Shown: positions 9,602 through 18,140 of the stretch, in pieces | Position numbering within the stretch: the stretch's first letter is position 1 | Layout of the letters: the number at the start of each line of letters is the position of its first letter | NCBI RefSeq assembly: GCF_031583025.1 | Contig: NZ_CP134062.1 | Coordinates: 4,464,001-4,528,000, forward strand | DNA length: 64,000 nt | Direction of reading: 5' to 3' | From: Mycobacterium sp. Z3061 | Lineage (GTDB): Bacteria > Actinomycetota > Actinomycetes > Mycobacteriales > Mycobacteriaceae | The notes under the pieces: generated by a model | The model's database searches: none | What the model saw: the letters and a program-made list of their open reading frames with translations, nothing else | What the model was told of the DNA's origin: nothing | Translations under genes and position numbers: made by a program

Positions 9602-9978
9602 ATGGTCGCGGTCGAACGAGTGCGGCCACGATGAGCCAAGTACCCCGTGGTATCCGGGCGCATTTCGGTCATCGGATATTCAGAGATAACGGGGGCATCA
9701 GACGAGTTCGCCTGTCGCACAATGTAGTCCGATCATCACTGACCGGGAGCAACCATCTCGGGCGTGTCTCCTCGCCGCCCTCAGGTGGTGCGCCGAACAG
9801 ACTTCTCATCGGACCGTTCTGCCCGCATCGGCGCCGAACATCTCGGGCACAGCTATGTGAGCATGAACCAGACCGCTACATGAGCCGTGGCCGCATCCAT
9901 ACCCAAGTGGCCGATCTGCTCGATCGCACCGTGCGCGAAGGCGATGACGAAAAGAGCTCGAACTAAGCTTGCGGAGTG
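9602..9978. other. Intergenic region between transposase relic and AbiE module
   Basis: About 375 bases with open frames on both strands, none with a convincing ribosome site, domain or codon pattern. It is probably degenerate DNA left by insertion events, plus the upstream part of the toxin-antitoxin promoter. Confidence 0.4.
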
Positions 9979-10019
9979 AGTACGCATTTCGTACTCTCCA
10001 AAAGTACGAAATGCGTACT
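9979..10019. promoter_or_regulatory. Perfect inverted repeat, probable AbiEi operator
   Basis: Two 17-base arms (AGTACGCATTTCGTACT at 9979-9995 and its exact reverse complement at 10003-10019) flank a 7-base spacer. Each arm is itself a dyad, AGTACG-N5-CGTACT, so the site holds four half-sites with a 24-base period between dyads. It lies just upstream of the AbiEi start. AbiEi antitoxins of other bacteria bind inverted repeats in their own promoter and repress it; the same role here is inferred. Confidence 0.75.
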
Positions 10020-10030
10020 GAGGAGTGAAG

Positions 10031-10684
10031 GTGACACAGAACCGCAGCACTCCGCTTCCTGCCGCACTGGCACGGGCGCCCCTGCGAACGGTGCGGCCAC
10101 GCGATGCCGGCGCTGTTTACGCCCACCCCCGGACCCAGCTCGTACGGCTTGCCGATCGCGGTCTCCTGCACCGACTCGCCGACGGCTACTACGTCGTCGT
10201 CCCCCAGGACTTGGTGGGGCGCAGGTGGATCCCAGAGCTCGAAGCCGCCGCCGCGGGAATTGCCACCACGATTTACGGGCACCACGACGTAGTTGTCATG
10301 GGGCCCAGTGCCGCACGCCTGCACGGCGCCCTTCCGCGGGCGATAGCAACCGCAATCGTGGCAGTGCCACGCCGACACCATCGCATCGCACTGACCGATC
10401 GGCCCGCCGTCGTGCAATTCGTCCAGCGCGACACCCGCGGCCTGGACGCGGAACGCATCAGCACCGAACTGGGGCTGGTGTTGGTGACCACTCCCGAACA
10501 AACCGTGCTCGACCTGGCCCACCGCCCCACCCTCGGTGACAACGAAGCCGACGTACCGACCGCCGTCGCGACCCTCTACGCCCGCAGCGACAGAAAGCAC
10601 CTCGAAGAACTCGCCACGGAACAGCGCCTGGTGGCCTCAATGCGCCGCGCCGAGGAGTGGGCCGGGGTCGCCAATGGATCCTGA
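10031..10684 (+). CDS. Type IV toxin-antitoxin system AbiEi-family antitoxin
   Basis: A 217-residue antitoxin of the AbiE system. The N-terminal third is a winged-helix DNA-binding region (VYAHPRTQLVRLADRGLLHRL, DGYYVVVP). The middle and C-terminal parts (MGPSAARLHGALPRA, VQFVQRD, LGLVLVTTPEQTVLDLAHRP) form the AbiEi domain that neutralises the partner nucleotidyltransferase. I prefer the GTG at 10031, which has AGGAG about 5 bases before it, over the GTG at 10025 that overlaps this site. Its coding end overlaps the toxin start by 11 bases, so the pair is translationally coupled. The perfect inverted repeat just upstream fits autorepression. The module may act in phage abortive infection or in plasmid/island stabilisation. 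Confidence 0.88.
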   Translation: MTQNRSTPLPAALARAPLRTVRPRDAGAVYAHPRTQLVRLADRGLLHRLADGYYVVVPQDLVGRRWIPELEAAAAGIATTIYGHHDVVVMGPSAARLHGALPRAIATAIVAVPRRHHRIALTDRPAVVQFVQRDTRGLDAERISTELGLVLVTTPEQTVLDLAHRPTLGDNEADVPTAVATLYARSDRKHLEELATEQRLVASMRRAEEWAGVANGS

Positions 10685-11456
10685 CGAACGCGATTCCGTT
10701 GCAACACAGTTCGGCGTCTCCGCCGAACAGGTCGAGCGCGACCACCTGATCTCCCACCTCCTGGGCTTCCTGAGCCGAGACTTCGGTGACCAAATCCACT
10801 TCATCGGCGGCACCGCCCTGGCCCGCACCCATCTGCCGGACGGCCGCCTCAGCGAGGACATCGACCTCATCGCCGTCGGCAGCCGCAAGGACGTCGCGGA
10901 CGCGCTCGACGCGGCGCTCCCGCGCGCCCTGGCGCGCACCCACGGCCGACTCACTGTGGAACCGGCGCTGGCCGCCACACCGAACGTCACGGCGGCGGTC
11001 CTGCGCCCCACACAAGGGCGACCCGTCCGACTGCAGCTGCTCTCGGCACGCGAGCGCACCGTATGGCCGACCGAACGTCGGCGCTTGGTCCAGCGCTACA
11101 CCGACGCTCCCGCCGCCGAACTAATCGTGCCCACGCTTCCCGCGTTCGCAGCATCGAAGACCGCGACGTGGGCGGACCGTCTCGCGCCACGTGACCTCTG
11201 GGACCTGTGGGCTCTGAGCGGGCTCGGCGCGATCGACGCGCACGCGGCAGCCCTGTTCCGACAACACGGACCCACCAACCAGAACCCAGCGCCGCACATG
11301 TTCACCCGTGCGCCGTCCGACGCCCAATGGCAGGCGCAGTTGGCCGGCCAGACCCGCCTAAGCGTCTCGGCCACCGAGGCGCTCACGGTCGTTCGCGTTG
11401 CGTGGATGCGGGCATCACGACCTGCACAAACCTCGCAAACCATGAATAAACGATGA
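10674..11456 (+). CDS. AbiEii/AbiGii-type nucleotidyltransferase toxin
   Basis: A 260-residue toxin partner of AbiEi. It carries the two nucleotidyltransferase signatures of the family: GGTALARTHL (GGT with following arginine) and LSEDIDLIAVG, where the two acidic residues would bind metal. Related toxins (MenT in mycobacteria) transfer nucleotides to tRNA 3' ends and block translation. That activity is known for the family and not shown for this protein. The ATG at 10674 lies inside the antitoxin reading frame, giving an 11-base overlap. A second relic transposase start follows 4 bases after the toxin stop. Confidence 0.87.
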   Translation: MDPDERDSVATQFGVSAEQVERDHLISHLLGFLSRDFGDQIHFIGGTALARTHLPDGRLSEDIDLIAVGSRKDVADALDAALPRALARTHGRLTVEPALAATPNVTAAVLRPTQGRPVRLQLLSARERTVWPTERRRLVQRYTDAPAAELIVPTLPAFAASKTATWADRLAPRDLWDLWALSGLGAIDAHAAALFRQHGPTNQNPAPHMFTRAPSDAQWQAQLAGQTRLSVSATEALTVVRVAWMRASRPAQTSQTMNKR

Positions 11457-11459
11457 TCC

Positions 11460-11597
11460 TCAAGATCCGATCTTGAAATACCGTCTGAAGTGGGGCGACA
11501 CCCCCGTCTTCTCCGCTGCCTGACTAATCGACAACCCATCGGCAATCACTGACATCACGGCCTGATACCGCTGCTCGGCCACGGTTAACTCCCTCAT
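11460..11597 (-). pseudogene. Decayed N-terminus of an IS481-type transposase (right copy)
   Basis: A 45-codon frame starting MRELTVAEQRYQAVMSV and continuing ADGLSISQAAEKTGVS. This is the N-terminal helix-turn-helix of an IS481-family transposase, after which the sequence changes to unrelated residues and stops. The catalytic DDE core is absent. It lies in the same orientation as the left copy at 9524-9601, so the AbiE genes sit between two directly repeated transposase remnants. Confidence 0.72.
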
Positions 11598-11605
11598 CTA
11601 GGGAG

Positions 11606-11692
11606 TGTCAAGGATCAACCGAAACAACTGTCAAGCATCAGCCGAAACACTGTCAGGCATCACCCGAAACAGAAACGTCAAGCATCACCCGA
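11606..11692. repeat. Tandem 22-base direct repeats, likely insertion-sequence end
   Basis: Three and a half copies of a unit like TGTCAAGCATCAGCCGAAACAC begin at 11606, 11629, 11651 and 11676. They lie directly upstream of the relic transposase start at 11597, where the end of an IS481-type element would be expected. Copies differ at one to three positions and the last is cut off at about 11692. I read them as transposase-binding terminal repeats; a CRISPR array is excluded because there are no spacers. Confidence 0.6.
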
Positions 11693-11711
11693 CGTCATAC
11701 AAACTTTGAAG

Positions 11712-11785
11712 TAGGGCGGGCGGGGCTCGAACCCGCGACCAACGGATTATGAGTCCGCGGCTCTAACCAACTGAGCTACCGCCCC
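11712..11785 (-). tRNA. tRNA-Met (anticodon CAT)
   Basis: A complete 74-base cloverleaf on the minus strand. The acceptor stem GGGGCGG pairs with CCGCCCT (one G-U at the end). The D arm is AGCTCAGTTGGTTAGAGC. The anticodon arm GCGGA-CTCATAA-TCCGT places CAT in the anticodon, and the T arm is GCGGG-TTCGAGC-CCCGC. It is either elongator methionine tRNA or the lysidine-modified isoleucine tRNA that shares this anticodon; I favour methionine. CCA is not encoded. Its 3' end faces the transposase-relic repeats. Confidence 0.92.
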
Positions 11786-12159
11786 GAGACGCCTCAACGT
11801 CGCCGAGCACGACCTAGACCTTAGCTTCCCCGCCGACCGCGAGTGACGACACGCCACCCGACGCGACCCGGGCGTCAGCGCACGCGTGTCCCGGCGCGAC
11901 ATCCGCGCCTCCACCGCTTAGCCTGGTCAAACGGGGCCTGTGACGGCGGTGCCACTACATACAAAGCCGCTACTTAAGTGTCACCCACGCCCACCTCATC
12001 TAGCGGCAGTTAGGCTCGACAGACGAACAAGATTGGCGTGCAGAGACATTGGACGCAGTGCAGCGTCACGTCCTCGACGCGCGATTAGCCCGCAACGATC
12101 AGGCCGCGCAAGGCCGATCGTCAGGCGCGGCATCAAACGACACCAACCGGGGGAAACAC
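11786..12159. other. Intergenic region upstream of the desaturase gene
   Basis: About 375 bases with no convincing gene. It separates the leftward tRNA gene from the rightward desaturase gene and should contain both promoters. I recognise no repeat or riboswitch. Confidence 0.5.
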
Positions 12160-13401
12160 ATGGCGATCACGGACGTTGCGGCGTTCGCCCACCTGACCGA
12201 TGCCGACATCGAGAATCTGGGCACAGAACTCGACGCCATCCGGCGCGACATCGAGGAGTCCCTGGGTGCGCGCGATGCCCGCTACATCCGCCGCACCATC
12301 GCCGCTCAACGTGCCCTGGAACTCACCGCCCGGGTCATGCTCGCCGGCAGTGCAAAACGCCCGGTCAAATGGGCGGGAACCGCGACGCTCGCCCTGGCCA
12401 AGATCATCGAGAACATGGAGATCGGCCACAACGTCATGCACGGCCAGTGGAACTGGATGAACGATCCCGAGATTCACTCCACCACGTGGGAATGGGACAT
12501 GAACGCCGCGTCCAAGCACTGGCGCAACGCCCACAACTTCCAGCACCACAAGTACACGAACATCCTCGACATGGATGACGACGTCGGCTATTTCATCCTG
12601 CGAGTCACCCGTGACCAACCGTGGCAGCCCTACAACCTCGGAAATCTGCCCTACAACCTCATCCTTGCGCTCGCGTTCGAGTGGGCGATCGGTCTGCAGA
12701 CTGTCGACCTGGAAAAGTACTTCGAGGATGGTCCCGACGGGGACATCGCCCGCCAGCGGACAAGCGAGTTCGTCACCAAGGTCAGCCGGCAGATCGTCAA
12801 GGATTACGTCGCGTTTCCCGCCCTCACCGCGCTCTCACCTGCCGCCACCTACACCTCGACCCTGAAAGCCAACGCGGTGGCCAATGTGATCCGCAGCGTC
12901 TGGGCACACGCGGTCATCGTGTGCGGCCATTTCCCGGACGGCGCAGAGAAATTCACCACGACCGACATGGCCGGCGAGACCAGGGGCGAGTGGTATCTGC
13001 GCCAGATGCTGGGCAGCGCCAACTTCGAGGCCGGGCCCGTGTTGCGGTTCTTGAGCGGCCACCTGTGCCACCAGATCGAGCACCACCTGTTCCCCGACCT
13101 GCCCAGCAACCGGCTGCGCGAAGCCTCGGTAAAGGTCCGGGCATTGTGCGAGAAGTACGACTTGCCCTACACCACAGCCAGTTTCGCCGTTCAGTACGGC
13201 AAGACGTGGCGAACGATCGCGAAGTTGTCGCTGCCGAACAAATTCCTGCGGGCCACCGCTGACGACGCACCGGAAACCCGGAGTGAGCGAATGTTCGCCC
13301 ACCTCAAGCCCGTTGACGCCAAGCTAATTACCGGTCGCCGCCGCGGACTGAAGACCGCGCTCACCCGGGCGCGCCGCAAGGCCGCAGCCGAAACACCCTG
13401 A
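12160..13401 (+). CDS. Fatty acid (acyl-CoA) desaturase, DesA3-like
   Basis: A 413-residue membrane-bound di-iron desaturase. The three histidine boxes are clear: GHNVMHGQ, RNAHNFQHHKYTN and HQIEHHLFPDLPSN. Hydrophobic segments lie between boxes one and two and between boxes two and three. It would insert a cis double bond into a fatty acyl-CoA, supplying unsaturated chains for membrane or mycolic lipids. It needs an electron-transfer partner (an oxidoreductase such as Rv3230c in M. tuberculosis), which is not next to it here. The start at 12160 follows GGGGGAAACAC; the frame is open further upstream but without homology. Its 3' end overlaps the convergent deazaflavin gene by 41 bases. Confidence 0.93.
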   Translation: MAITDVAAFAHLTDADIENLGTELDAIRRDIEESLGARDARYIRRTIAAQRALELTARVMLAGSAKRPVKWAGTATLALAKIIENMEIGHNVMHGQWNWMNDPEIHSTTWEWDMNAASKHWRNAHNFQHHKYTNILDMDDDVGYFILRVTRDQPWQPYNLGNLPYNLILALAFEWAIGLQTVDLEKYFEDGPDGDIARQRTSEFVTKVSRQIVKDYVAFPALTALSPAATYTSTLKANAVANVIRSVWAHAVIVCGHFPDGAEKFTTTDMAGETRGEWYLRQMLGSANFEAGPVLRFLSGHLCHQIEHHLFPDLPSNRLREASVKVRALCEKYDLPYTTASFAVQYGKTWRTIAKLSLPNKFLRATADDAPETRSERMFAHLKPVDAKLITGRRRGLKTALTRARRKAAAETP

Positions 13402-13879
13402 TCTCGCGCGGCGCGCACTTGGCGCGATAGTTCTCGTACCCGATGAAGAAGTCGACCGCCCTGGCCCACGCATCAGCGCGATCCTGCCCGCTCAGCAACT
13501 CGGCGCGATACTGCCGCGGCGGCCCCTTGTACTCGACCGTGCATTCGGGATGGGCCAACAGATTCGCGCTCCAACCCGGGTGCGAAGGGCGCCCGTAATT
13601 GGAGCCGATCGCCAGCAATCCATCCGAATCTTCAATCAGCGTCAGCGGATTCGTGCGCGGCCTGCCGGATTTGGCGCCGGTCGTCGTCACCAGGCCCGTC
13701 CGGTTGGGACCGGCCGTGCTCAGCCGCCCATTCGTCCGGGGAATCAGCACCTTGTCGATCCGGGGCGCCAGGTGCATCCCGAGCTGGGATCCGAGCCGGC
13801 TCATGGCGAGCCGCTCCCCCAGAGCTTCGTGGAGCCGCAGCCGCCGGCCACGGATGGGACTCTCGCGCAGAAACGGCAT
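13361..13879 (-). CDS. Nitroreductase/deazaflavin-dependent oxidoreductase (Ddn-like)
   Basis: A 172-residue split-barrel protein of the mycobacterial F420H2-dependent quinone/nitro reductase family. Recognisable parts are GLVTTTGAKSGRPRTNPLTL, AIGSNYGRPSHPGWSANLLAHPE (written in pieces in the family alignment) and the C-terminal Trp/Tyr-rich helix. Members bind reduced F420 and reduce quinones or nitro-compounds at the membrane. Start at 13879 (MPFLRESP); the frame is open upstream to 13972 without family similarity. The last 41 bases overlap the 3' end of the desaturase gene in antisense. Confidence 0.85.
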   Translation of the reverse strand: MPFLRESPIRGRRLRLHEALGERLAMSRLGSQLGMHLAPRIDKVLIPRTNGRLSTAGPNRTGLVTTTGAKSGRPRTNPLTLIEDSDGLLAIGSNYGRPSHPGWSANLLAHPECTVEYKGPPRQYRAELLSGQDRADAWARAVDFFIGYENYRAKCAPREIRVFRLRPCGAPG

Positions 13880-13907
13880 GCCCAAACGGTACCCGCCGGC
13901 AGGCAAC

Positions 13908-14651
13908 TCAATACACGTAGACAACTGCCCCGTTGCCGCCGTTGCACACCACCATGGAACCGTTGGCGGCACAGGTCATGGTGTAGTGCTGGCCGGTCAC
14001 CGGGCTGTCGGCTTCGACCTGGCGCGGCGTCACGCTGGCCGGCCCGCCCGCGCCGTAAGCAACCCGAACCTGCTCGGCGAACGGACACGACGTGTCCGCC
14101 GACCCGACCGCGGAATGCGCAAACCCGCCGGCCGGTCCGGACGTCGATGGACACGCCTGCGCACCCGCCGGCAGCGCCACCGAAGTGGAAGTCGTCGTCA
14201 ACCCGTCCGTCACCAAGGTCCACGGAGCGCAGCCCTGCGACCGGAACCCGGCGTCCGTCGGCGCGATCGTGACCGTCTGGGGCAGAATCCCCGCGCCGTT
14301 GGCGATGATGTCGGCGGTCTGCCCGCCGAAGCCGCGCAGCCGTTCCCAGTAGCAGGAGTCGCCGCCCTGCGACCGGTAGGTGCCCGGCACCAGGTCCACC
14401 CCGGTCCGGAACGTCCCGTCACCCGGGATGGTGCGAGCAACCGGCGCCGAAGACGACGGGGTTGTAGAAGACGACGACACGGAAGTGGAGGGCGGAAACG
14501 AGACCGTGGTCCCGGGGTAGATCGGCGGCAGCCGGGACGGATTGTCGTGACCGGTCGGCGTTTGCCGCGCCGGCTTATCGCCGGAGCCAGAACAGCCGGT
14601 CATCGCGAACACCGCGGCCACCATGATGGCGAAAAGCGCTCTAACCGCCAT
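13908..14651 (-). CDS. Putative lipoprotein, unknown function
   Basis: A 247-residue exported protein with a lipoprotein signal peptide: a charged start, hydrophobic core, and lipobox MTGC placing the lipidated cysteine at residue 19. A Pro/Ser/Thr-rich linker (about residues 25-72) leads to a globular domain with six or so cysteines, beginning GDGTFRTGVDLVPGTYRS. This beta-rich domain recurs in secreted mycobacterial proteins of unknown role. It lies 28 bases downstream of the start of the Ddn-like gene on the same strand and is divergent from the P-type ATPase across 90 bases. I assign no function. Confidence 0.8.
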   Translation of the reverse strand: MAVRALFAIMVAAVFAMTGCSGSGDKPARQTPTGHDNPSRLPPIYPGTTVSFPPSTSVSSSSTTPSSSAPVARTIPGDGTFRTGVDLVPGTYRSQGGDSCYWERLRGFGGQTADIIANGAGILPQTVTIAPTDAGFRSQGCAPWTLVTDGLTTTSTSVALPAGAQACPSTSGPAGGFAHSAVGSADTSCPFAEQVRVAYGAGGPASVTPRQVEADSPVTGQHYTMTCAANGSMVVCNGGNGAVVYVY

Positions 14652-14741
14652 GACCCCTCGCTGCTGCTCCTGCTGCAGGCTTGTTCAGTGTGCTAACGCT
14701 ACCGCGAGCAAGGACCACGGTAACCGCCCCCGGGTGAGAAC

Positions 14742-17309
14742 ATGGCCGATGTGACGGCAGCAGGCCTGACCACTGTGGAAGCCTCCGCACGGCGTGCGCG
14801 GGACGGCGCCAACACGTTGCCCGCGGCCAAGCGACCCTCCGTCTTCCGCCGCCTGCTCGGAGAGCTGACGCACTTTTTCGCCGTATTGCTGTGGGCGGCC
14901 GCCGCGTTGGCCTTCTTCGCGAAGCTCCCGCAACTCAGCGTCGCGATCATCGCCGTGATCGTGCTCAACGGGGTCTTCGCGCTGATTCAGCAGGCTCGGG
15001 CGGATCGCGCGGCCGACCGACTGCAGGAGATGCTGCCAACGCGCGTAACAGTCTTCCGCGACGGCCGGCGGCGTCTGATCGAGGCCGAGGACGTCGTCGT
15101 CGGCGACGTGCTGCTGCTGGAAAGCGGCGACCGGGTGCCGGCCGACGCCGTGGTGCTGGCCGAGAATCGGTTGCTGGTCGACTCGTCGATGCTCACCGGC
15201 GAGAGCCAGGCCAATTCCGTCGCCGAGGGCGAAGCGCTCTTTGCGGGCACCTTCGTCGTCGAGGGCGACTCCCGCGCCCGCGTCACGGCGATCGGCCAAC
15301 ACACGCGGCTGGCCGGGATCGCCCGGCTGTCGACGTCGACCGCGAAGCCCGACACGCCCTTGACTCGCGGCCTCAACGGCGTCGTGCGGCTCACCGCCGC
15401 GATCTCGGTCAGCGTCGGCGCGCTGTTCCTCCTTGTCTGCCTGCTCATCGGCAACCCGGTCCAGCAGGCCTTCGTGTTCGCGATCGGTGTGACGGTCGCA
15501 CTGGTTCCCGAGGCACTGCTGCCGACAGTGACACTCTCGCTGGCCTGGGGCTCGGAGCAGATGGCCAAACGGCAGATCCTGGTGCGCAACCTCGAGGCGG
15601 TCGAAACGCTCGGTTCGACCACCTTCATCTGCACCGACAAGACCGGGACACTGACCCGGAACCAGATGACCGTCGTCGAAACATGGACGCCCGCCGGCAC
15701 AGTCAGCGTGGACGGCGCCGGCTACGGGCCAACGGCAACTCTCACACCGTCCTCCCCCGCCGCAACAGACGCCGCGCGCACCCTGGCCCTGGCCGCCGAA
15801 CGTTGCTCCACCGGCTACGCCGAAGAAGTCCACGGGCAATGGCGGGCGCACGGCGATCCGATGGAGGCGGCCCTGGACGCCCTGGCCCGACGCCTCGGTG
15901 TCGACACGGTCGAGGACCGCCGCGCCGGGCCGGCGGAACTACGGTTCCCCTTTGACCCCCGACTGCGCCGCATGGCGGTCGTGCTGGCCGACGAGATCGT
16001 GGTCAAAGGCGCGCCGGACGCCGTCCTTCCGCTCTGCGGTGACGACCCGGCGCCTCACCAGGCGATGGACGCACTCACCGCGCGCGGGCTGCGGGTACTC
16101 GCCGTCGCCGCCGCTGCGAGGAACGGCCGAACCCCGCGCGATCAGACCGACTGCGATCAGGGGCTGCGACTGCTCGGCCTAATCGGACTGCAGGATCCGC
16201 CGCGTGACGACGTGTCGGAGTCGCTGCGGGCGTGCCGCGCGGCCGGTGTGAAGGTGGCGATGGTGACCGGCGACCATCCGGCCACCGCGACGACCATCGC
16301 CGACGAGGTGGGCCTGCGGTTCCCCGACTCACCGGTGCTGTCGGGGACCGACCTACCCGAAGATGAGCGCCAGCTCGCGGCTCTGCTGGACCACGACGGT
16401 GCGGTCATTGCCCGGGTATCGCCGGAGGACAAGCTTCGGATCGCCCGGGCGCTGCGCTCCCGCGGCCACGTGGTGGCGATGACGGGAGACGGGGTCAACG
16501 ACGCTCCGGCACTGCACGAGTCCGATATCGGTGTGGCCATGGGACTTTCAGGCACCGATGTCGCCCGCGCGGCCGCCGACCTGGTCCTGCTCGACGACTC
16601 CTTCGCCGGCATCGTCGCCGGCATCGAGCAGGGACGCGCGACCTTCGTCAACATCCGACGCTTCCTGACCTACCACCTGACCGACAACGTCGCCGAGCTG
16701 GCGCCGTTTCTCGTCTGGGCGCTGTCCGGCGGATACTTTCCGCTGGCGCTCGGTGTCCTGCAGATCATCGCGCTCGACCTCGGCACCGACACCCTGTCCG
16801 CGGTCGCGCTCGGCGCCGAACCACCCGCCAAGCACCTGCTGGAGGGACCGCCCGTGCATGGGCGGCTGATGAACCGCACGGTGCTGCGCCGGGCCTTCGG
16901 TCTGCTGGGTCCGCTGGAAGCGTTTCTCTCGCTCGCCGCCTTCGTCGTGTCCCTACTGGCGTTGGGCTGGCTGCCCGGGAACCCGTTCCCCACCGGGCAC
17001 GCGCTGGCCGCGGCATCCGGCGCGGCATTCATCACCGTCGTCCTGGCCCAGACAGCCAACGTTTTCGCCTGCCGTTCATCGTCCCGCTGGCCGGGAGCGC
17101 TGGGGTGGTTCACCAACCGGTTGCTGGTCCCAGCGGCCCTCACCGGGCTGGTGATCTCGCTGCTCGAACTGTGGGTGCCACCTATCGCGCGGCTGCTGGG
17201 CCAGTGGAACCCACCGCTGTGGGGATGGATCGTGGCACTTGCCTCGATGCCGATCCTGCTGGCTGTCGACGCGCTGGATAAGCGAGCGCGTCAGCTGAAA
17301 ACCGTCTGA
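14742..17309 (+). CDS. Cation-translocating P-type ATPase (P2-like)
   Basis: An 855-residue ion pump with all P-type hallmarks. These are the actuator motif LTGES, the ion-binding M4 helix PEALLPT, phosphorylation site DKTGTLT with the acceptor Asp at residue 299, nucleotide-domain KGAPD, and the hinge [11 protein letters not shown]. About ten hydrophobic segments fit the P2 (Ca/Na/K-like) type, and there is no N-terminal heavy-metal-binding domain. PEALLPT rather than the CPC motif argues against copper, zinc or cadmium transport; the true ion is unknown. The ATG at 14742 fits the family start. The 3' end overlaps the convergent AhpD-like gene by 19 bases. Confidence 0.95.
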   Translation: MADVTAAGLTTVEASARRARDGANTLPAAKRPSVFRRLLGELTHFFAVLLWAAAALAFFAKLPQLSVAIIAVIVLNGVFALIQQARADRAADRLQEMLPTRVTVFRDGRRRLIEAEDVVVGDVLLLESGDRVPADAVVLAENRLLVDSSMLTGESQANSVAEGEALFAGTFVVEGDSRARVTAIGQHTRLAGIARLSTSTAKPDTPLTRGLNGVVRLTAAISVSVGALFLLVCLLIGNPVQQAFVFAIGVTVALVPEALLPTVTLSLAWGSEQMAKRQILVRNLEAVETLGSTTFICTDKTGTLTRNQMTVVETWTPAGTVSVDGAGYGPTATLTPSSPAATDAARTLALAAERCSTGYAEEVHGQWRAHGDPMEAALDALARRLGVDTVEDRRAGPAELRFPFDPRLRRMAVVLADEIVVKGAPDAVLPLCGDDPAPHQAMDALTARGLRVLAVAAAARNGRTPRDQTDCDQGLRLLGLIGLQDPPRDDVSESLRACRAAGVKVAMVTGDHPATATTIADEVGLRFPDSPVLSGTDLPEDERQLAALLDHDGAVIARVSPEDKLRIARALRSRGHVVAMTGDGVNDAPALHESDIGVAMGLSGTDVARAAADLVLLDDSFAGIVAGIEQGRATFVNIRRFLTYHLTDNVAELAPFLVWALSGGYFPLALGVLQIIALDLGTDTLSAVALGAEPPAKHLLEGPPVHGRLMNRTVLRRAFGLLGPLEAFLSLAAFVVSLLALGWLPGNPFPTGHALAAASGAAFITVVLAQTANVFACRSSSRWPGALGWFTNRLLVPAALTGLVISLLELWVPPIARLLGQWNPPLWGWIVALASMPILLAVDALDKRARQLKTV

Positions 17310-18130
17310 CCATCGACGTCGATCAGATACCGCTCGGTCCCCGACTCCACCCGCGGCGCGTCCGCAGCCAGCGACACGGCAATCTTGTTACTGGCATTGC
17401 GCATGATGTCGAACGTCAACTCCACGGCCTCATCCGGCGAGAAGCGGGAGCGCACCTCGGCGGCATCGTCGACGGCGAGGTGCGCAGGCGTCCAAATTAA
17501 CGCATCCGCATACCGCAGCGCTGCTTTTGCGCGTTCATCCAGTACGACCGAGTTCTCGAATTGCGCAATCTCGTCGTACAGCGACTCGGTACCACCGGCG
17601 TCCAGGGCGTGTCCCTCGCGCAGCGACTTGCACAGCCGGCAGTTGTGCGCGGCGGCACCGCGCAGGCGCACCAGCTCCGAGGTGACCGGGTCCACGGCCC
17701 GTTCGCGGGCCACCCTCGGCAGGAACCGACTGAACAACTCATCCGAGGGATCGCGCGCGTCGTCCCACTTGATCGGCCCATCAACCCATTTCAGGTACTC
17801 CGAGCCGACACCCAGTGCCTCGAACCCGGCCCGCACCCGCGGCACGAAGTCAGCGATAAAAATCCCGACGACGACCCGAAAGGCATTGCTCCCCAACGTC
17901 TTCAACAGCAAAGATCGTTGTTCGGCGGTGATCGCCGAGACGTCGGCGCTGAACTGCTCGGCGAACTCGGCGACGACGGTTTCAGCCTCGGACTCGGGCG
18001 CATCGACGGCGACGGGATTGGGCAACGGCGGCAGCGACATGGTCTGAGCGCACACCCGGCGCACCAGGCCGGACAGACGCCCGTCGGAGAACGCGACCAG
18101 CCTGGTCAGCTGGTCAGCAGGAAGCGGCAT
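17291..18130 (-). CDS. Carboxymuconolactone decarboxylase/AhpD-like protein
   Basis: A 279-residue alpha-helical protein of the AhpD-like superfamily. The redox motif appears as [19 protein letters not shown], with the CxxC pair expected for alkyl-hydroperoxidase-type activity. A second helical half ([18 protein letters not shown]) has the typical AhpD packing signature. It probably acts as a thiol peroxidase or adaptor, but no substrate can be read. It is encoded just after the TldE gene on the same strand with 10 bases between them, so the tldD-tldE-ahpD-like genes may form one operon. Confidence 0.82.
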   Translation of the reverse strand: MPLPADQLTRLVAFSDGRLSGLVRRVCAQTMSLPPLPNPVAVDAPESEAETVVAEFAEQFSADVSAITAEQRSLLLKTLGSNAFRVVVGIFIADFVPRVRAGFEALGVGSEYLKWVDGPIKWDDARDPSDELFSRFLPRVARERAVDPVTSELVRLRGAAAHNCRLCKSLREGHALDAGGTESLYDEIAQFENSVVLDERAKAALRYADALIWTPAHLAVDDAAEVRSRFSPDEAVELTFDIMRNASNKIAVSLAADAPRVESGTERYLIDVDGQTVFS

Positions 18131-18140
18131 CTTTCGTACG

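Noticed and set aside
9631-9966. Plus-strand 111-codon frame before the AbiE genes
   Set aside because: No ribosome site and no recognisable domain; composition is irregular, so I treat the region as non-coding.
9853-10050. Minus-strand frame with a hydrophobic stretch, possible small membrane protein
   Set aside because: It covers the AbiEi operator and start, is cut short by a stop, and no family match is apparent.
11700-11790. tRNA-Met as attachment site of an integrated island containing AbiE
   Set aside because: I found no second copy of the tRNA 3' end nearby and no integrase gene; transposase relics explain the locus better.
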